Assembly (NCBI GenBank): GCA_963726665.1
Contig: CAVSDW010000013.1
Location: 78,924-142,923 of the forward strand
Source of the DNA: RPQJ01 sp963726665
Lineage (GTDB): Bacteria; Pseudomonadota; Gammaproteobacteria; Steroidobacterales; Steroidobacteraceae
DNA: 64,000 bases
Direction of reading: 5' to 3'
The position numbers and the translations under genes are program-made. The notes under the pieces are model-generated. The model was given only the letters and a program-made list of their open reading frames with translations. It ran no database searches and was not told the origin of the DNA. Below, in pieces: positions 35,989-44,287 of this stretch; positions within the stretch are counted from its first letter, which is position 1; each line of letters starts with the position of its first letter.

Positions 35989-38538
35989 TCAATCCAGGTG
36001 GTAAATGTTGCGATCATTCCGTTGCGCATACAACGTCGGCAGGAAATGCGGCAGCAAGCCGACTTCCTCCACCTGATGTCGTTGCCACTCGCGCAGCATC
36101 TCGTCACTGAAGATGCGCCGGCGCAGCAGCGCGTTGACCCACGGACCCACGATCGGCCAGTCGACCCCGATCACGGTGTCCACGACGTAGGTCGCGCCCT
36201 GCGATGAAACGCCCCATTCGTGCCGGATCTCGCCGAACGCGAGACCAGCCATCGTCGGTCGCACCACAAAACGCCGCGGCGACAACTCCGTCACGCGGGC
36301 TGCGCCCTCGCTCTCGTATGGGCCGAACCACTCGTAGCGTGCGACCACTGCACCCGCACCGACGCCGGGCCGGCCGTCCGACGCCGGCTTCTCGATCCAG
36401 ATGCGTCCGTGCTCGGTGGGATGGAACAGGTGATACATCGGGCGCCGGGCGCCGTCGAACTCCACCTCGCTGATCGGCAGCACGCGGTACCACCAGGCGA
36501 GCATTTCCGGAGTCACGCCGGGAAGCAGGCGATGCCTGATCGTCAGGTGGATCCGACCATCCGGCAGGATCTCGTGCGCCGTCACCGCTTGCGTGATGGA
36601 CATCAGTGGCCACGGCAGGTGGCGCGGCGCGTCGTGCTTCGGGTTGGCCGGCAGGGCGAATGCGATGAGGTAATCGCCGGTGCCTCGGTTGTACATGGCG
36701 TGCCCGCCGGCGTTGACGACGACGTATTGCCGCCCATCGAGCAGGTAGCTCATCGGCGTGGCGGTGGCATCCACCGGCAGCGTGAATGACCACAACTGGC
36801 GCCCGTTGCGAACGTCGAACGCGCGGAACTGCCGGTCCATCGTCGCGGCGATGAAGAACACGCCGCCATCGGTCACGAGGCCTCCGCCGAGATTCGGCGT
36901 GCCCCAGTCGATGTGCCACGGAATCGGGAACGGTCCCATCTCGTGCACCGACCCGAGCGGCACCTCCCAGGCGACGTCGCCGCGCGAAAGATCGACCGCC
37001 ACGAGCTTGCCCCACGGTGGCGCCGTGCAGGGAATGCCGAGAGGCGACAGTAGCGGCCCGACCGCGACCGTATACGGTGTGCCCTGCATCGTGACGAACA
37101 TCGTCTTCTGGCCGGCCACGGGATGATCCTGCCCGGTCATCGCGACGGCGCCACGCAGCAGTTGCGCGACGAATGGCGCGGCGTTGACGTTCACGATCAG
37201 TCGCTGCGTCTGCGGCGAGTACGCGCCGCCGCCCCAGTTGGCTCCGCCCAGGCTGCCGGGGAACAGCAGCGTCGGCAGCTCCGCGAGCGGCGTGAATATT
37301 CCGTCGTTGCGCAGGCTCGCCAGCGCGTCGCGGCACCTGCCCCGGTCCCAGGGTGTGAGACCCCAGGCATCGCCTGGACCAAGCCGCGTCGGGAGCAGTT
37401 GCAGCGACGGGGCGGGAAACGGCTGCGTGGGCCACGCGCGCTCGCCCGGGATGGTGCTCGACGGCACCGCCCGCTCCTGCACCGGCAACAACGGCTCGCC
37501 GGTGCGCCGGTCAAGCAGGAACACGAAGCCCTGCTTGGTCACCTGCGCGAGCGCAGGTATCCGGCCGCCGTGACCGTCGGGCCACTCGATGAGCACCGGC
37601 TGTGCCGGCGTGTCGTAGTCCCACAGGTCGTGATGCACCAGCTGGAATGCCCATGCGATTTCGCCACTCGACAGGCGCAGTGCCACCACCGAGTTAGCGT
37701 GCCCGTTGCTCCCCGGCCTCAGCGCACCGTAGTAGTCGGGTGACGGCGCGCCGGTTGGCAGGAACACGAGATCCCGCTCCGCATCCACGGCAAGCGGCGC
37801 CCACGCATTGGCGGCACCAGTCCCGGCGATGCCCTGCAGGGGGTCGAACGTCCAGCGCGGCGCTCCACTCACGGCGTCGAAGGCCGCGATCAGCCCTCGT
37901 GGCGCCTCCGCATACGCGAAATCAATCACCGAGGAACCGACGACCACCACGCCGTTCGCCACCACTGGCGGTGAACTCGAACCGACCTGCTCGAGCCCGT
38001 AGCGTGCGTGCTCGGCGAGCGTGACCACGCCGCCATTGCCGAACCCCGCGCAGGGCTTGCCATCCCGTGCGTCCAGCGCGATCAGGCGGCGATCGCCGGT
38101 GGCCGTGTAGATACGGTGCCGGCACGCGGCATCGACCGCGATCTGCGGCACGTCCGCGTAGGCGACGCCCCGGCAGCGGTACGGGCGATCGCTGGTGCGC
38201 CTGACAGCTGGATCGTAGCTCCAGCGCTCGAGGCCGGTGCGCGGGTCCAGCGCGATCACCCGGTTGAATGGAGTGCAATAGACGAGGTGCTGCCCGGCTG
38301 CGGTCGGCAGCAGGATCGGCGTTGACTGCGCCGAGACACTCGCCGGCCTGCCCTGCCTGGCCGCCATGTCGCCATTGCGATGCGTCCACACGGGCTCGAG
38401 CTCGGCGACGTTCACAGGAGTGATCTGCGTGGCGGGACTGTTGTGCCAGCCCAGGGGGTCGCCGGCGGCATGCGCCATCGGCGAGGCCACGACCGCAAGC
38501 AGAGGCAACAGGCACCTCTGTGCCGTGGAGACGCTCAC
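35989..38538 (-). CDS. PQQ dehydrogenase fused to PhlG/DAPG-hydrolase-like domain
   Basis: GTG 38538 lies 5 bp after the gshA stop and opens an 849-residue protein. A signal peptide ends in SPMAHA. Residues about 26-630 are a glucose/quinate-type quinoprotein propeller with FQLVHHDLWDYDTPAQPVL, ANWGGGAYSPQTQRL and HIDWGTPNLGGG. Residues about 634-849 match the 2,4-diacetylphloroglucinol hydrolase (PhlG) fold: LLPGVTPEMLAWWYR, MYHLFHPTEH, YEWFGPYE, IRHEWGVSS and HQVEEVGLLPHFLP. Candidate zinc ligands are His706, Glu736, His773 and His821, in the order known for PhlG (His, Glu, His, His). The frame is continuous through the join. Oxidation and C-C hydrolysis may be coupled; this is inference. 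Confidence 0.85.
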   Translation of the reverse strand: MSVSTAQRCLLPLLAVVASPMAHAAGDPLGWHNSPATQITPVNVAELEPVWTHRNGDMAARQGRPASVSAQSTPILLPTAAGQHLVYCTPFNRVIALDPRTGLERWSYDPAVRRTSDRPYRCRGVAYADVPQIAVDAACRHRIYTATGDRRLIALDARDGKPCAGFGNGGVVTLAEHARYGLEQVGSSSPPVVANGVVVVGSSVIDFAYAEAPRGLIAAFDAVSGAPRWTFDPLQGIAGTGAANAWAPLAVDAERDLVFLPTGAPSPDYYGALRPGSNGHANSVVALRLSSGEIAWAFQLVHHDLWDYDTPAQPVLIEWPDGHGGRIPALAQVTKQGFVFLLDRRTGEPLLPVQERAVPSSTIPGERAWPTQPFPAPSLQLLPTRLGPGDAWGLTPWDRGRCRDALASLRNDGIFTPLAELPTLLFPGSLGGANWGGGAYSPQTQRLIVNVNAAPFVAQLLRGAVAMTGQDHPVAGQKTMFVTMQGTPYTVAVGPLLSPLGIPCTAPPWGKLVAVDLSRGDVAWEVPLGSVHEMGPFPIPWHIDWGTPNLGGGLVTDGGVFFIAATMDRQFRAFDVRNGRQLWSFTLPVDATATPMSYLLDGRQYVVVNAGGHAMYNRGTGDYLIAFALPANPKHDAPRHLPWPLMSITQAVTAHEILPDGRIHLTIRHRLLPGVTPEMLAWWYRVLPISEVEFDGARRPMYHLFHPTEHGRIWIEKPASDGRPGVGAGAVVARYEWFGPYESEGAARVTELSPRRFVVRPTMAGLAFGEIRHEWGVSSQGATYVVDTVIGVDWPIVGPWVNALLRRRIFSDEMLREWQRHQVEEVGLLPHFLPTLYAQRNDRNIYHLD

Positions 38539-38543
38539 ACCGG

Positions 38544-40121
38544 TCAGGCCGCGAAGTACCGTGCGAGGTACTCGTCGAAGCCGATCTTGTCGTCGGCCTC
38601 GATCTTCGCCTGTGCGTGCAGCGACTCGTCCGCCTCGGCCATGAACTCTTCCTGGCGCGACTCGTGCGGCGGGTGCAACTCCAGGAAATAGGACTTGTGC
38701 AGCTTCGACATGCGGAGCGCAAAGTCGAAGAACGATTCCTCGTTGGTGCGCATCTCCTCGAGCGAACGCGCAGACGGCGTGAGCGCGACCTCGCGCACCT
38801 TTGCGGCCTGCATCTCGAGCGCAGCGGAGTAGTGCCGCTGGGGGTCGCCCTCGTCGAGGAGTTCGCACACGCCGCGCATCGAGTCCACGATCTCGGACGC
38901 CCAGTCGCGCAGCGACACGTCACGACCGTCGCGGCGGAGCTTGAGTCCCGGCCTGCGACCCTCGCGCGCCACGATCGCGTGATTGCCGTCGAGCTCCGAC
39001 TGCTCCGAGGGCTCGATCGGCGGGCTCTCGGCCAGCACGCAGTAGGCGGCGAAGGCCTCGAGGAAGCGCAGCTTCATCTGGTTCACGCCCACCGGGTCGA
39101 ACGCACTCACGTCGAGCGATCGCATCTCGACGTACTGCACGCCACCGCGGCGCAGCGCCTTCGACGGGCTCTCACCCGACATGGTCACGCGCTTCGGGCG
39201 GATGTAGCTGTAGTACTCGTTCTCGATCTGCAGCACGTTGGCGTTCAGCTGGCGGTATTCGCCGTCCACCTTCACGCCGATCTTTTCGTAGTCCGGGTTC
39301 GGCGTGTTGATCGCCCGCGTGAGGTCGCGCACGTAGTGCTCGAGGCTGTTCACCGAGACCGAGAGGCCCGCCTGGCTCTTGTTGCGGTAGCCGAGGTCGC
39401 TCATGCGCAGCGAGGTGGCGTACGGCGCGTAGAGGCTGCCGGGGACGAAGTCCTCGAGCCAGTCCACCTTGCGGCCCTGCAGGAAGGACGGGCAGATCGC
39501 CGGCGAATTGCCGAAGAGGTAGAGCACGATCCAGCCGTGGCGCCGGTAATTGCGCAGCAGCGCGAAGTAAGCGTCGGAGCGGAAGGACTGCCCGCTGTCG
39601 TGGCTCTCGAGCAGGTCGGCCAGCACCGGCCAGAAATGCTCGGCGAAGGAATAGTTGAAGTGCACGCCCGAGATGGCCTGCATCACGCGCCCGTAGCGGT
39701 GGCCGAGCCCGCGCCGGTACACGGTCTTCATGGTGCCGACGTTGGACGAGCCGAACTCGGCGATCGGGATGCTCTCCTCGCCCTTGATGGCGCAGGGCAT
39801 GCTGGTCGCCCAGAGGAGCTCGTCCTCGAGGTGCCGGTAGACGAACTGGTGCAGGTCGCAGAGGTACTGGACGAGTTCCCAGGTCTGGGCGAACGGCGGG
39901 GTCACGAGCTCGATCAGGGACTCGGAGTAGTCCGTGGTGATGTGCTCGTTGGTCAGGGCCGAGCCCAGGGCCTTGGGGTGCGGCGTCCTGGCTATGAGCC
40001 CCCTGGGGGTCACCCGCAGGGACTCCTTCTCCACCCCCTTCAGGCCGCCCTGGAGCGCGGCGGCGGCCTTGGCGTTGACCAGGGCGGCGAGGCGGCGGTC
40101 GAAGGTGCGGGAGGGGGGCAT
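38544..40121 (-). CDS. gshA: glutamate-cysteine ligase
   Basis: This 525-residue enzyme starts at ATG 40121 (MPPSRTFDRRLAALVNAKAA) and joins glutamate and cysteine in the first step of glutathione synthesis. Proteobacterial GshA motifs are GVEKESLRVTPRGLIARTPH, DYSESLIELVTPP, GVHFNYSF and YVEMRSLDVSAFDPVG. Length and architecture match the gammaproteobacterial type. The quinoprotein and cytochrome genes follow on the same strand with minimal spacing, so they may share its transcript, an unusual pairing. Confidence 0.96.
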   Translation of the reverse strand: MPPSRTFDRRLAALVNAKAAAALQGGLKGVEKESLRVTPRGLIARTPHPKALGSALTNEHITTDYSESLIELVTPPFAQTWELVQYLCDLHQFVYRHLEDELLWATSMPCAIKGEESIPIAEFGSSNVGTMKTVYRRGLGHRYGRVMQAISGVHFNYSFAEHFWPVLADLLESHDSGQSFRSDAYFALLRNYRRHGWIVLYLFGNSPAICPSFLQGRKVDWLEDFVPGSLYAPYATSLRMSDLGYRNKSQAGLSVSVNSLEHYVRDLTRAINTPNPDYEKIGVKVDGEYRQLNANVLQIENEYYSYIRPKRVTMSGESPSKALRRGGVQYVEMRSLDVSAFDPVGVNQMKLRFLEAFAAYCVLAESPPIEPSEQSELDGNHAIVAREGRRPGLKLRRDGRDVSLRDWASEIVDSMRGVCELLDEGDPQRHYSAALEMQAAKVREVALTPSARSLEEMRTNEESFFDFALRMSKLHKSYFLELHPPHESRQEEFMAEADESLHAQAKIEADDKIGFDEYLARYFAA

Positions 40122-40379
40122 GGGGCAGGCCGGCGTATCCGGAGGGGGTGGAAAGGGTAGCAGAGTCGCCCTGAGGACCCAGTCGGCTCAAAGCCCCCGG
40201 ATTTCAGGCTCTGGCAAGGAGTGGGCCGGCTGCGTGTCGGCAACGCTCCCAACTCGCTGTGCGTCGGCGGACCAACCCCTCGGGCGGTGTCGGAATACAT
40301 TACAGAATTGCCGTTGCGGCTTAGCGTGCCGGCAGCAAAGCTCAACATACGTCCATACTAATCAATAAGTTAGACTTTA

Positions 40380-40395
40380 TGGCACGGCTCTTGCT
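40380..40395 (+). promoter_or_regulatory. sigma-54 (RpoN) promoter upstream of PEP-CTERM gene
   Basis: TGGCACGGCTCTTGCT matches the -24/-12 consensus TGGCACG-N4-TTGCW exactly, 69 bp upstream of ATG 40464. The rest of the 342 bp gap (40122-40463) is AT-richer than its surroundings and holds no gene. PEP-CTERM genes in other proteobacteria are known to depend on RpoN with the PrsK/PrsR two-component pair. Confidence 0.85.
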
Positions 40396-40463
40396 ATATC
40401 TTCGGCACCGGACCTTTGTTTTCGGTGTTGGTACATCGCGATTCGCCTGAGGAAAATAGACAA

Positions 40464-41108
40464 ATGAACGTTTCAAAGAATTTTCTTGGTACGGGTCTTG
40501 CGGTTCCTTGCTCGCAATGGCCGGTGCCGCGAACGCGGTGACCGTCTACAGCTTCGATGCGACCGCCGTTGCTGCCTTCGGTGCCGGCCCTTACGGCACG
40601 GTGACGCTGACACAGTCTGGCGCAAACGTGCTCGTGAACGTGGCGCTGCGCAGCGACATGAATTTCGTGAATACCGGCGGACCACACTCGGTGTTCTCGT
40701 TCATGGTGGCCGATGGTCATACGGGCGACGTCCAGAGCGTCCTCTTCAACGGTGTTGCGAATGCGAACTACACGGTCGTGACCTCAGGCGATAATCAGCC
40801 TTTCGGTACGAACTTTTCGCTCGCGATCGACTGCACCGCAACTGCTTGCCAGAACGGCGCGCCTGGTCAGATCTCTGACCCGCTGACGTTCACCTTCTTG
40901 AACGCATTCGAGGCGGATTTCGCCAACATGCTGAGCAACGGCGGCGCGTACTTTGCCGCGGACGTGATCTGCGTCAGAGGCAGCTGCAATGGAGCTACCG
41001 GCGCCATCGCGGTCACTGGCGAGGAGCGTGCCGGAGCCGGGCACCCTCGCCCTTCTCGGTCTCGGTCTGGTGGGCCTGGGCTTGAGCCGCCGGCGGGTCA
41101 AGGCGTAA
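40464..41108 (+). pseudogene. PEP-CTERM sorting-domain protein, two frameshifts
   Basis: ATG 40464 opens MNVSKNFLGTGLA and, after one missing base near 40503, SLLAMAGAANA completes a signal peptide. The mature protein (VTVYSFDATAVAAFGAGPYG, about 190 residues) is a beta-rich, Asn/Gly/Thr-rich secreted domain with a disulfide-prone CTATAC. Near 41030 the frame shifts by one base, and the frame beyond reads VPEPGTLALLGLGLVGLGLS-RRR, the classical PEP-CTERM tripartite signal that exosortase cleaves, ending with TAA 41106-41108. Secreted to the surface or exopolysaccharide matrix. No exosortase is in the window. Confidence 0.85.
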
Positions 41109-41138
41109 GCGAAGACTGAACGGATCTATCGATTGCCG

Positions 41139-41173
41139 GGCCTCGCGGGGCAACCCGCGGGGCCTTTTCTTTT
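41139..41173 (+). terminator. rho-independent terminator after the PEP-CTERM gene
   Basis: GGCCTCGCGGG, a GCAA loop and CCCGCGGGGCC form an 11 bp stem with one wobble pair, followed directly by TTTTCTTTT. Confidence 0.9.
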
Positions 41174-41423
41174 CCCTTGTAAAATCATGTAGTTACGCCG
41201 CCTGGATTCCAGCTGGCGTGACGATGGACACGATGGTGGCGGCCAGTTCCAAACGGGGACTGTCGGCATCTTTTACGCCCTGCAATCTTTGCGGCGTGGC
41301 CGGCAGCTCTACTGGTTGTCGGGCGGGCGCACTCCGCAGCGCCCGCCTCCGAATCCTTGCAGCCGGATGTCACCCGGACATTGCGGATTGCGGGACGCCG
41401 ACCGAATCGCCGTACCATTGCCC
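41174..41423. other. intergenic region upstream of DUF2845 pair
   Basis: About 250 bp without a gene. It contains a hairpin GGCGGGCGC (41322-41330) / GCGCCCGCC (41339-41347) with an 8-base loop and no T-tract. No promoter is obvious. Confidence 0.4.
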
Positions 41424-41825
41424 ATGGGATCGTCGCCTCGAGCCCTGCGGGATTTCAGGCTGCTGCCCGGCATCGCAATGGTGCTGGCCGCGTCAGCGAT
41501 GCTCCTCGCCTCAACCCCGGCCGTGCCGTCCGACGACACGATGCGCTGCGGCACGCGCCTCGTCGGCGAGGGCGACGGCAAGGACAAGGTGCGTACGCTT
41601 TGCGGCGAACCCACCAGCATCAGCCAGGCCGGCTACGTGGGCGGGCCGGGCTACTACCCCAACTACAACACCGGCGTGTATCAATACTCGTACCCCTGGC
41701 CGAACTGGACCGCGGTGCCGGTCGAGGTCTGGACCTACAACCTCGGGCCCAACAAGCTCTTGCGGACCCTTCGCTTCGTCGGCGACGAACTCGACGAGAT
41801 CCGGACCAACGGCTATGGATACTGA
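41424..41825 (+). CDS. DUF2845 secreted protein, copy 1
   Basis: This 133-residue protein from ATG 41424 has a signal peptide (MVLAASAMLLASTPAVPS) followed by the family core DTMRCGTRLVGEGDGKDKV, LCGEPTS, and a Tyr/Pro/Trp-rich centre (YYPNYNTGVYQYSYPWPNW) ending with WTYNLGPNKLLRTLRF. The two cysteines (MRCG, LCGEP) are the family's mark. Periplasmic, function unknown. The next gene overlaps its end by 11 bp. Confidence 0.85.
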   Translation: MGSSPRALRDFRLLPGIAMVLAASAMLLASTPAVPSDDTMRCGTRLVGEGDGKDKVRTLCGEPTSISQAGYVGGPGYYPNYNTGVYQYSYPWPNWTAVPVEVWTYNLGPNKLLRTLRFVGDELDEIRTNGYGY

Positions 41826-42228
41826 GGCTCGTCGTGACGCCGCGTTAGCGCCTGCGGATCGGCGGCCCTCGTCGGTTCCCGTTGCGTCGAACAATGCCGC
41901 CGTCCTGGCATGCGCCGCGCTCTTCCTGCTGCCTTGCGCGGCACTCGCCGACTCCATGCGCTGCGGCAACCGCATCGTCAAGGAAGAAGACACGATGGAG
42001 AAAGTGCTCGAGGTCTGCGGCGAGCCCGCGACGAAGGAGCGCACCTGGATCCAGCGCGCGCCGCAGTACGAACTCGGCGGCCAGTACTACTCCTTCCCGG
42101 GCACGGAGGACGTGCCGGTGGATCTGTGGACCTACGACCTGGGCAGCAACAAGTTCCTGCAGCAGGTGCGATTCATCGATGGGATCGTCGATTCGATCGT
42201 CACGCTTCCGGAAAAGGGCACGAAATAG
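41815..42228 (+). CDS. DUF2845 secreted protein, copy 2
   Basis: This 137-residue protein from ATG 41815 has a long polar N-terminus and a signal-like helix (AVLACAALFLLPCAALA). The same core follows: DSMRCGNRIVKEEDTMEKV, VCGEPATKERTW and WTYDLGSNKFLQQVRFIDG. It is a tandem paralogue of the preceding gene. It overlaps it by 11 bp in another frame, so the pair is co-translated. Its TAG stop lies inside the GGGGACATTC hairpin. Confidence 0.85.
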   Translation: MDTEARRDAALAPADRRPSSVPVASNNAAVLACAALFLLPCAALADSMRCGNRIVKEEDTMEKVLEVCGEPATKERTWIQRAPQYELGGQYYSFPGTEDVPVDLWTYDLGSNKFLQQVRFIDGIVDSIVTLPEKGTK

Positions 42229-42272
42229 GGGACATTCTCCTTTTCCACTGGAAAAGGGGAATGTCCCCTATT
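42224..42272. repeat. GGGGACATTCTCC hairpin between convergent genes
   Basis: The arm 42224-42246 and its inverse complement 42250-42272 (one mismatch) have a 3-base loop, giving a 23 bp stem. It carries the TAG of the DUF2845 gene (42226-42228) and most of the TAA of the convergent DUF885 gene (42271-42273). Same family as 27141-27234. Confidence 0.85.
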
Positions 42273-44121
42273 ACTGTTTCCGCGCCGTGATCCAGCGCGC
42301 GATCTTCTCCTCGAGCACGCCCATCGGCACCGCGCCGTCGCACAGCACCTCACGATGGAAGTCCTTCAGGTCGAACCGGTCGCCGAGTTCGGCCTCGGCC
42401 TTGCGGCGAAGTCCCTGGATGCGCAGGTCGCCCACCTTGTAGCCGAGCGCCTGCCCCGGCCACGCGATATAGCGCTCCACTTCGGAGACCACGTCCGTCT
42501 CGGCCATGGTGGAATTGTCGAGCATGTACTTGATCGCCTGCTCGCGTGACCAGCCGAGCGCGTGCAGGCCCGTGTCCACCACGAGTCGCATCGCGCGCAG
42601 CTGCTCGTCGTTCAGGCGCCCGAACCACTGGTAGGGATCGGTGAACATCCCGAGTTCCTTGCCGAGCGACTCGGAGTACAGCGCCCAGCCCTCGGCGTAG
42701 GCCGTGTAGCCGTCCGAGAACCTGCGGAAGCGCGGCAGGCCGGTGAGTTCCTGCTGGATCGACGTCTGGAAGTGGTGTCCGGGGGAGGCTTCGTGCAGCG
42801 ACAGCGTCTCCATGCCGTACTTCGGTTGCGCCTTCAGGTTGTAGGTGTTGACGTAGAAAATACCGGGCCGCGAGCCATCCGCCGACGGCTGCTGGTAGAA
42901 CGCGCCGGCCTCGGATGCGGCCCGATAGGCCTCGATCTCGCGGATCTGGTAGTCGGCCTTCGGAAACACCGAGAACAGCTTCGGAAGCGCCGCGTCGATG
43001 CGGACCTTGAGGTCGCGAAAGCCCTGGATCAGCTCGGGGCCCTGCGTGTAATAGAACTGCGGGTCGGTCTGCAGGTGCTCGAAGAACGCCGGCAGGTCGC
43101 CCTGGAACCCGACCTCGCGGCGCACGCCGTCCATCGCGCCCAGGATCCGCGCTACCTCGCGCAGGCCCACTTCGTGGATCTCCGCGGGCGTCATGTCGGT
43201 CGTCGTGTGCTCCTGCACGTAGAACTCGTACCAGGCCTTGCCGTCGGGCAGTGCGGTCCACGCCACCGTGCTGCGGCACTTCGGCAGGTATTCGTCGCGC
43301 ACGAAGTCGCGCATGCGGCGATAGGCGGGCACGACCTTGTCCTGGATCGCCACGCGATACGCGGCCGTGAGCCGTTTGCGGTCCGCGGCGGGCACGGTGT
43401 CCGGGAACTTCGCCACCGGTGCGTAGAAGAGACTCTGCTCGGGCTTCTCGACCAGCATCGCGTCGAGCTGCGGCACGACCTTCTCCATCACGGTGCGCGG
43501 CTGCACCACGCCCCTGGCCATGCCCTCGCGCATGTTGGCAATGGCCTGGTCCATCCACACCACGAATCCGTCGAGGCGCCCCAGCCAGTTCTCGTAATCC
43601 TTCACCGTGACGAACGGCTGTGCATTGGTGCCCGAGCCGAGCGCCGGCATCAGCGTCGTGAGCCCGCCCCGCTGGTCCACAGGCAGCAGGTAATCGGGAA
43701 ATCGCTCGGACTCGAGTTCGCGTGTGCGCTCGCGGAGAAAGATCTCGTAGGAGATGCGGTCCTCGCCCGAAAGCTTCGCCGGCTCGAACCGGCGCACCGC
43801 GTCGAGATAGCGCTGGTTTATCTCGTGCGCGCGGGCGCGGTACTCGGGCCCGAGGTCGTTCGGCAGCAGGTCGTTGTAACGGTCGTCGCCGATGTAGGTC
43901 GCCGCAAGCGGATTGAGCTTCAGGTACTCCTCGAAGTACCGGTCGAACATGGCGTTCAGCTCCCGGCTGGCGTCCGGCACCAGGAGCGTGGTCCGACCGG
44001 CCTCTTCGACGGCGGGTGGCTCGCCGGCACTCGGCTGTGTCGACGGGGATGCGTGCAGCTGGGCGGCCCAGGCGACGAGCGCCAGCGCCAGCGTGTGCAG
44101 GACCGGGCGTGCATTTCTCAT
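42271..44121 (-). CDS. DUF885 family protein (putative gluzincin peptidase)
   Basis: This 616-residue protein starts MRNARPVLHTLALALVAWAA with a Sec signal peptide ending LHASPS. The DUF885 metal centre is LHEASPGHHFQTSIQQE, followed about 35 residues later by the Glu of EGWALYSESLGKE. These motifs indicate a zinc metallopeptidase-like active site. The rest is helical. Periplasmic hydrolysis of peptides is the likely role; substrate unknown. Monocistronic, with its stop within a hairpin repeat. Confidence 0.92.
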   Translation of the reverse strand: MRNARPVLHTLALALVAWAAQLHASPSTQPSAGEPPAVEEAGRTTLLVPDASRELNAMFDRYFEEYLKLNPLAATYIGDDRYNDLLPNDLGPEYRARAHEINQRYLDAVRRFEPAKLSGEDRISYEIFLRERTRELESERFPDYLLPVDQRGGLTTLMPALGSGTNAQPFVTVKDYENWLGRLDGFVVWMDQAIANMREGMARGVVQPRTVMEKVVPQLDAMLVEKPEQSLFYAPVAKFPDTVPAADRKRLTAAYRVAIQDKVVPAYRRMRDFVRDEYLPKCRSTVAWTALPDGKAWYEFYVQEHTTTDMTPAEIHEVGLREVARILGAMDGVRREVGFQGDLPAFFEHLQTDPQFYYTQGPELIQGFRDLKVRIDAALPKLFSVFPKADYQIREIEAYRAASEAGAFYQQPSADGSRPGIFYVNTYNLKAQPKYGMETLSLHEASPGHHFQTSIQQELTGLPRFRRFSDGYTAYAEGWALYSESLGKELGMFTDPYQWFGRLNDEQLRAMRLVVDTGLHALGWSREQAIKYMLDNSTMAETDVVSEVERYIAWPGQALGYKVGDLRIQGLRRKAEAELGDRFDLKDFHREVLCDGAVPMGVLEEKIARWITARKQ

Positions 44122-44287
44122 GGGGGCCCCAGACCAGGCGGTGAAGGGCGTGGATTATACGTGCCGAATGCCCGCCGTTTTCCGGCCCTGATATCCTTGC
44201 ACGCTCGGCCCAGGGGCCGGATCCGGTCTACCGTGTCCGTCCGCCCCTGAGACCCGGGCACCCGGGCAACAAGCAGGAATTCCAGCC

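Noticed and set aside
38520..40160. 546-codon plus-strand frame opposite gshA
   Set aside because: Antisense to a certain gene; repetitive Ala/Val/Leu/Arg/His content without motif.
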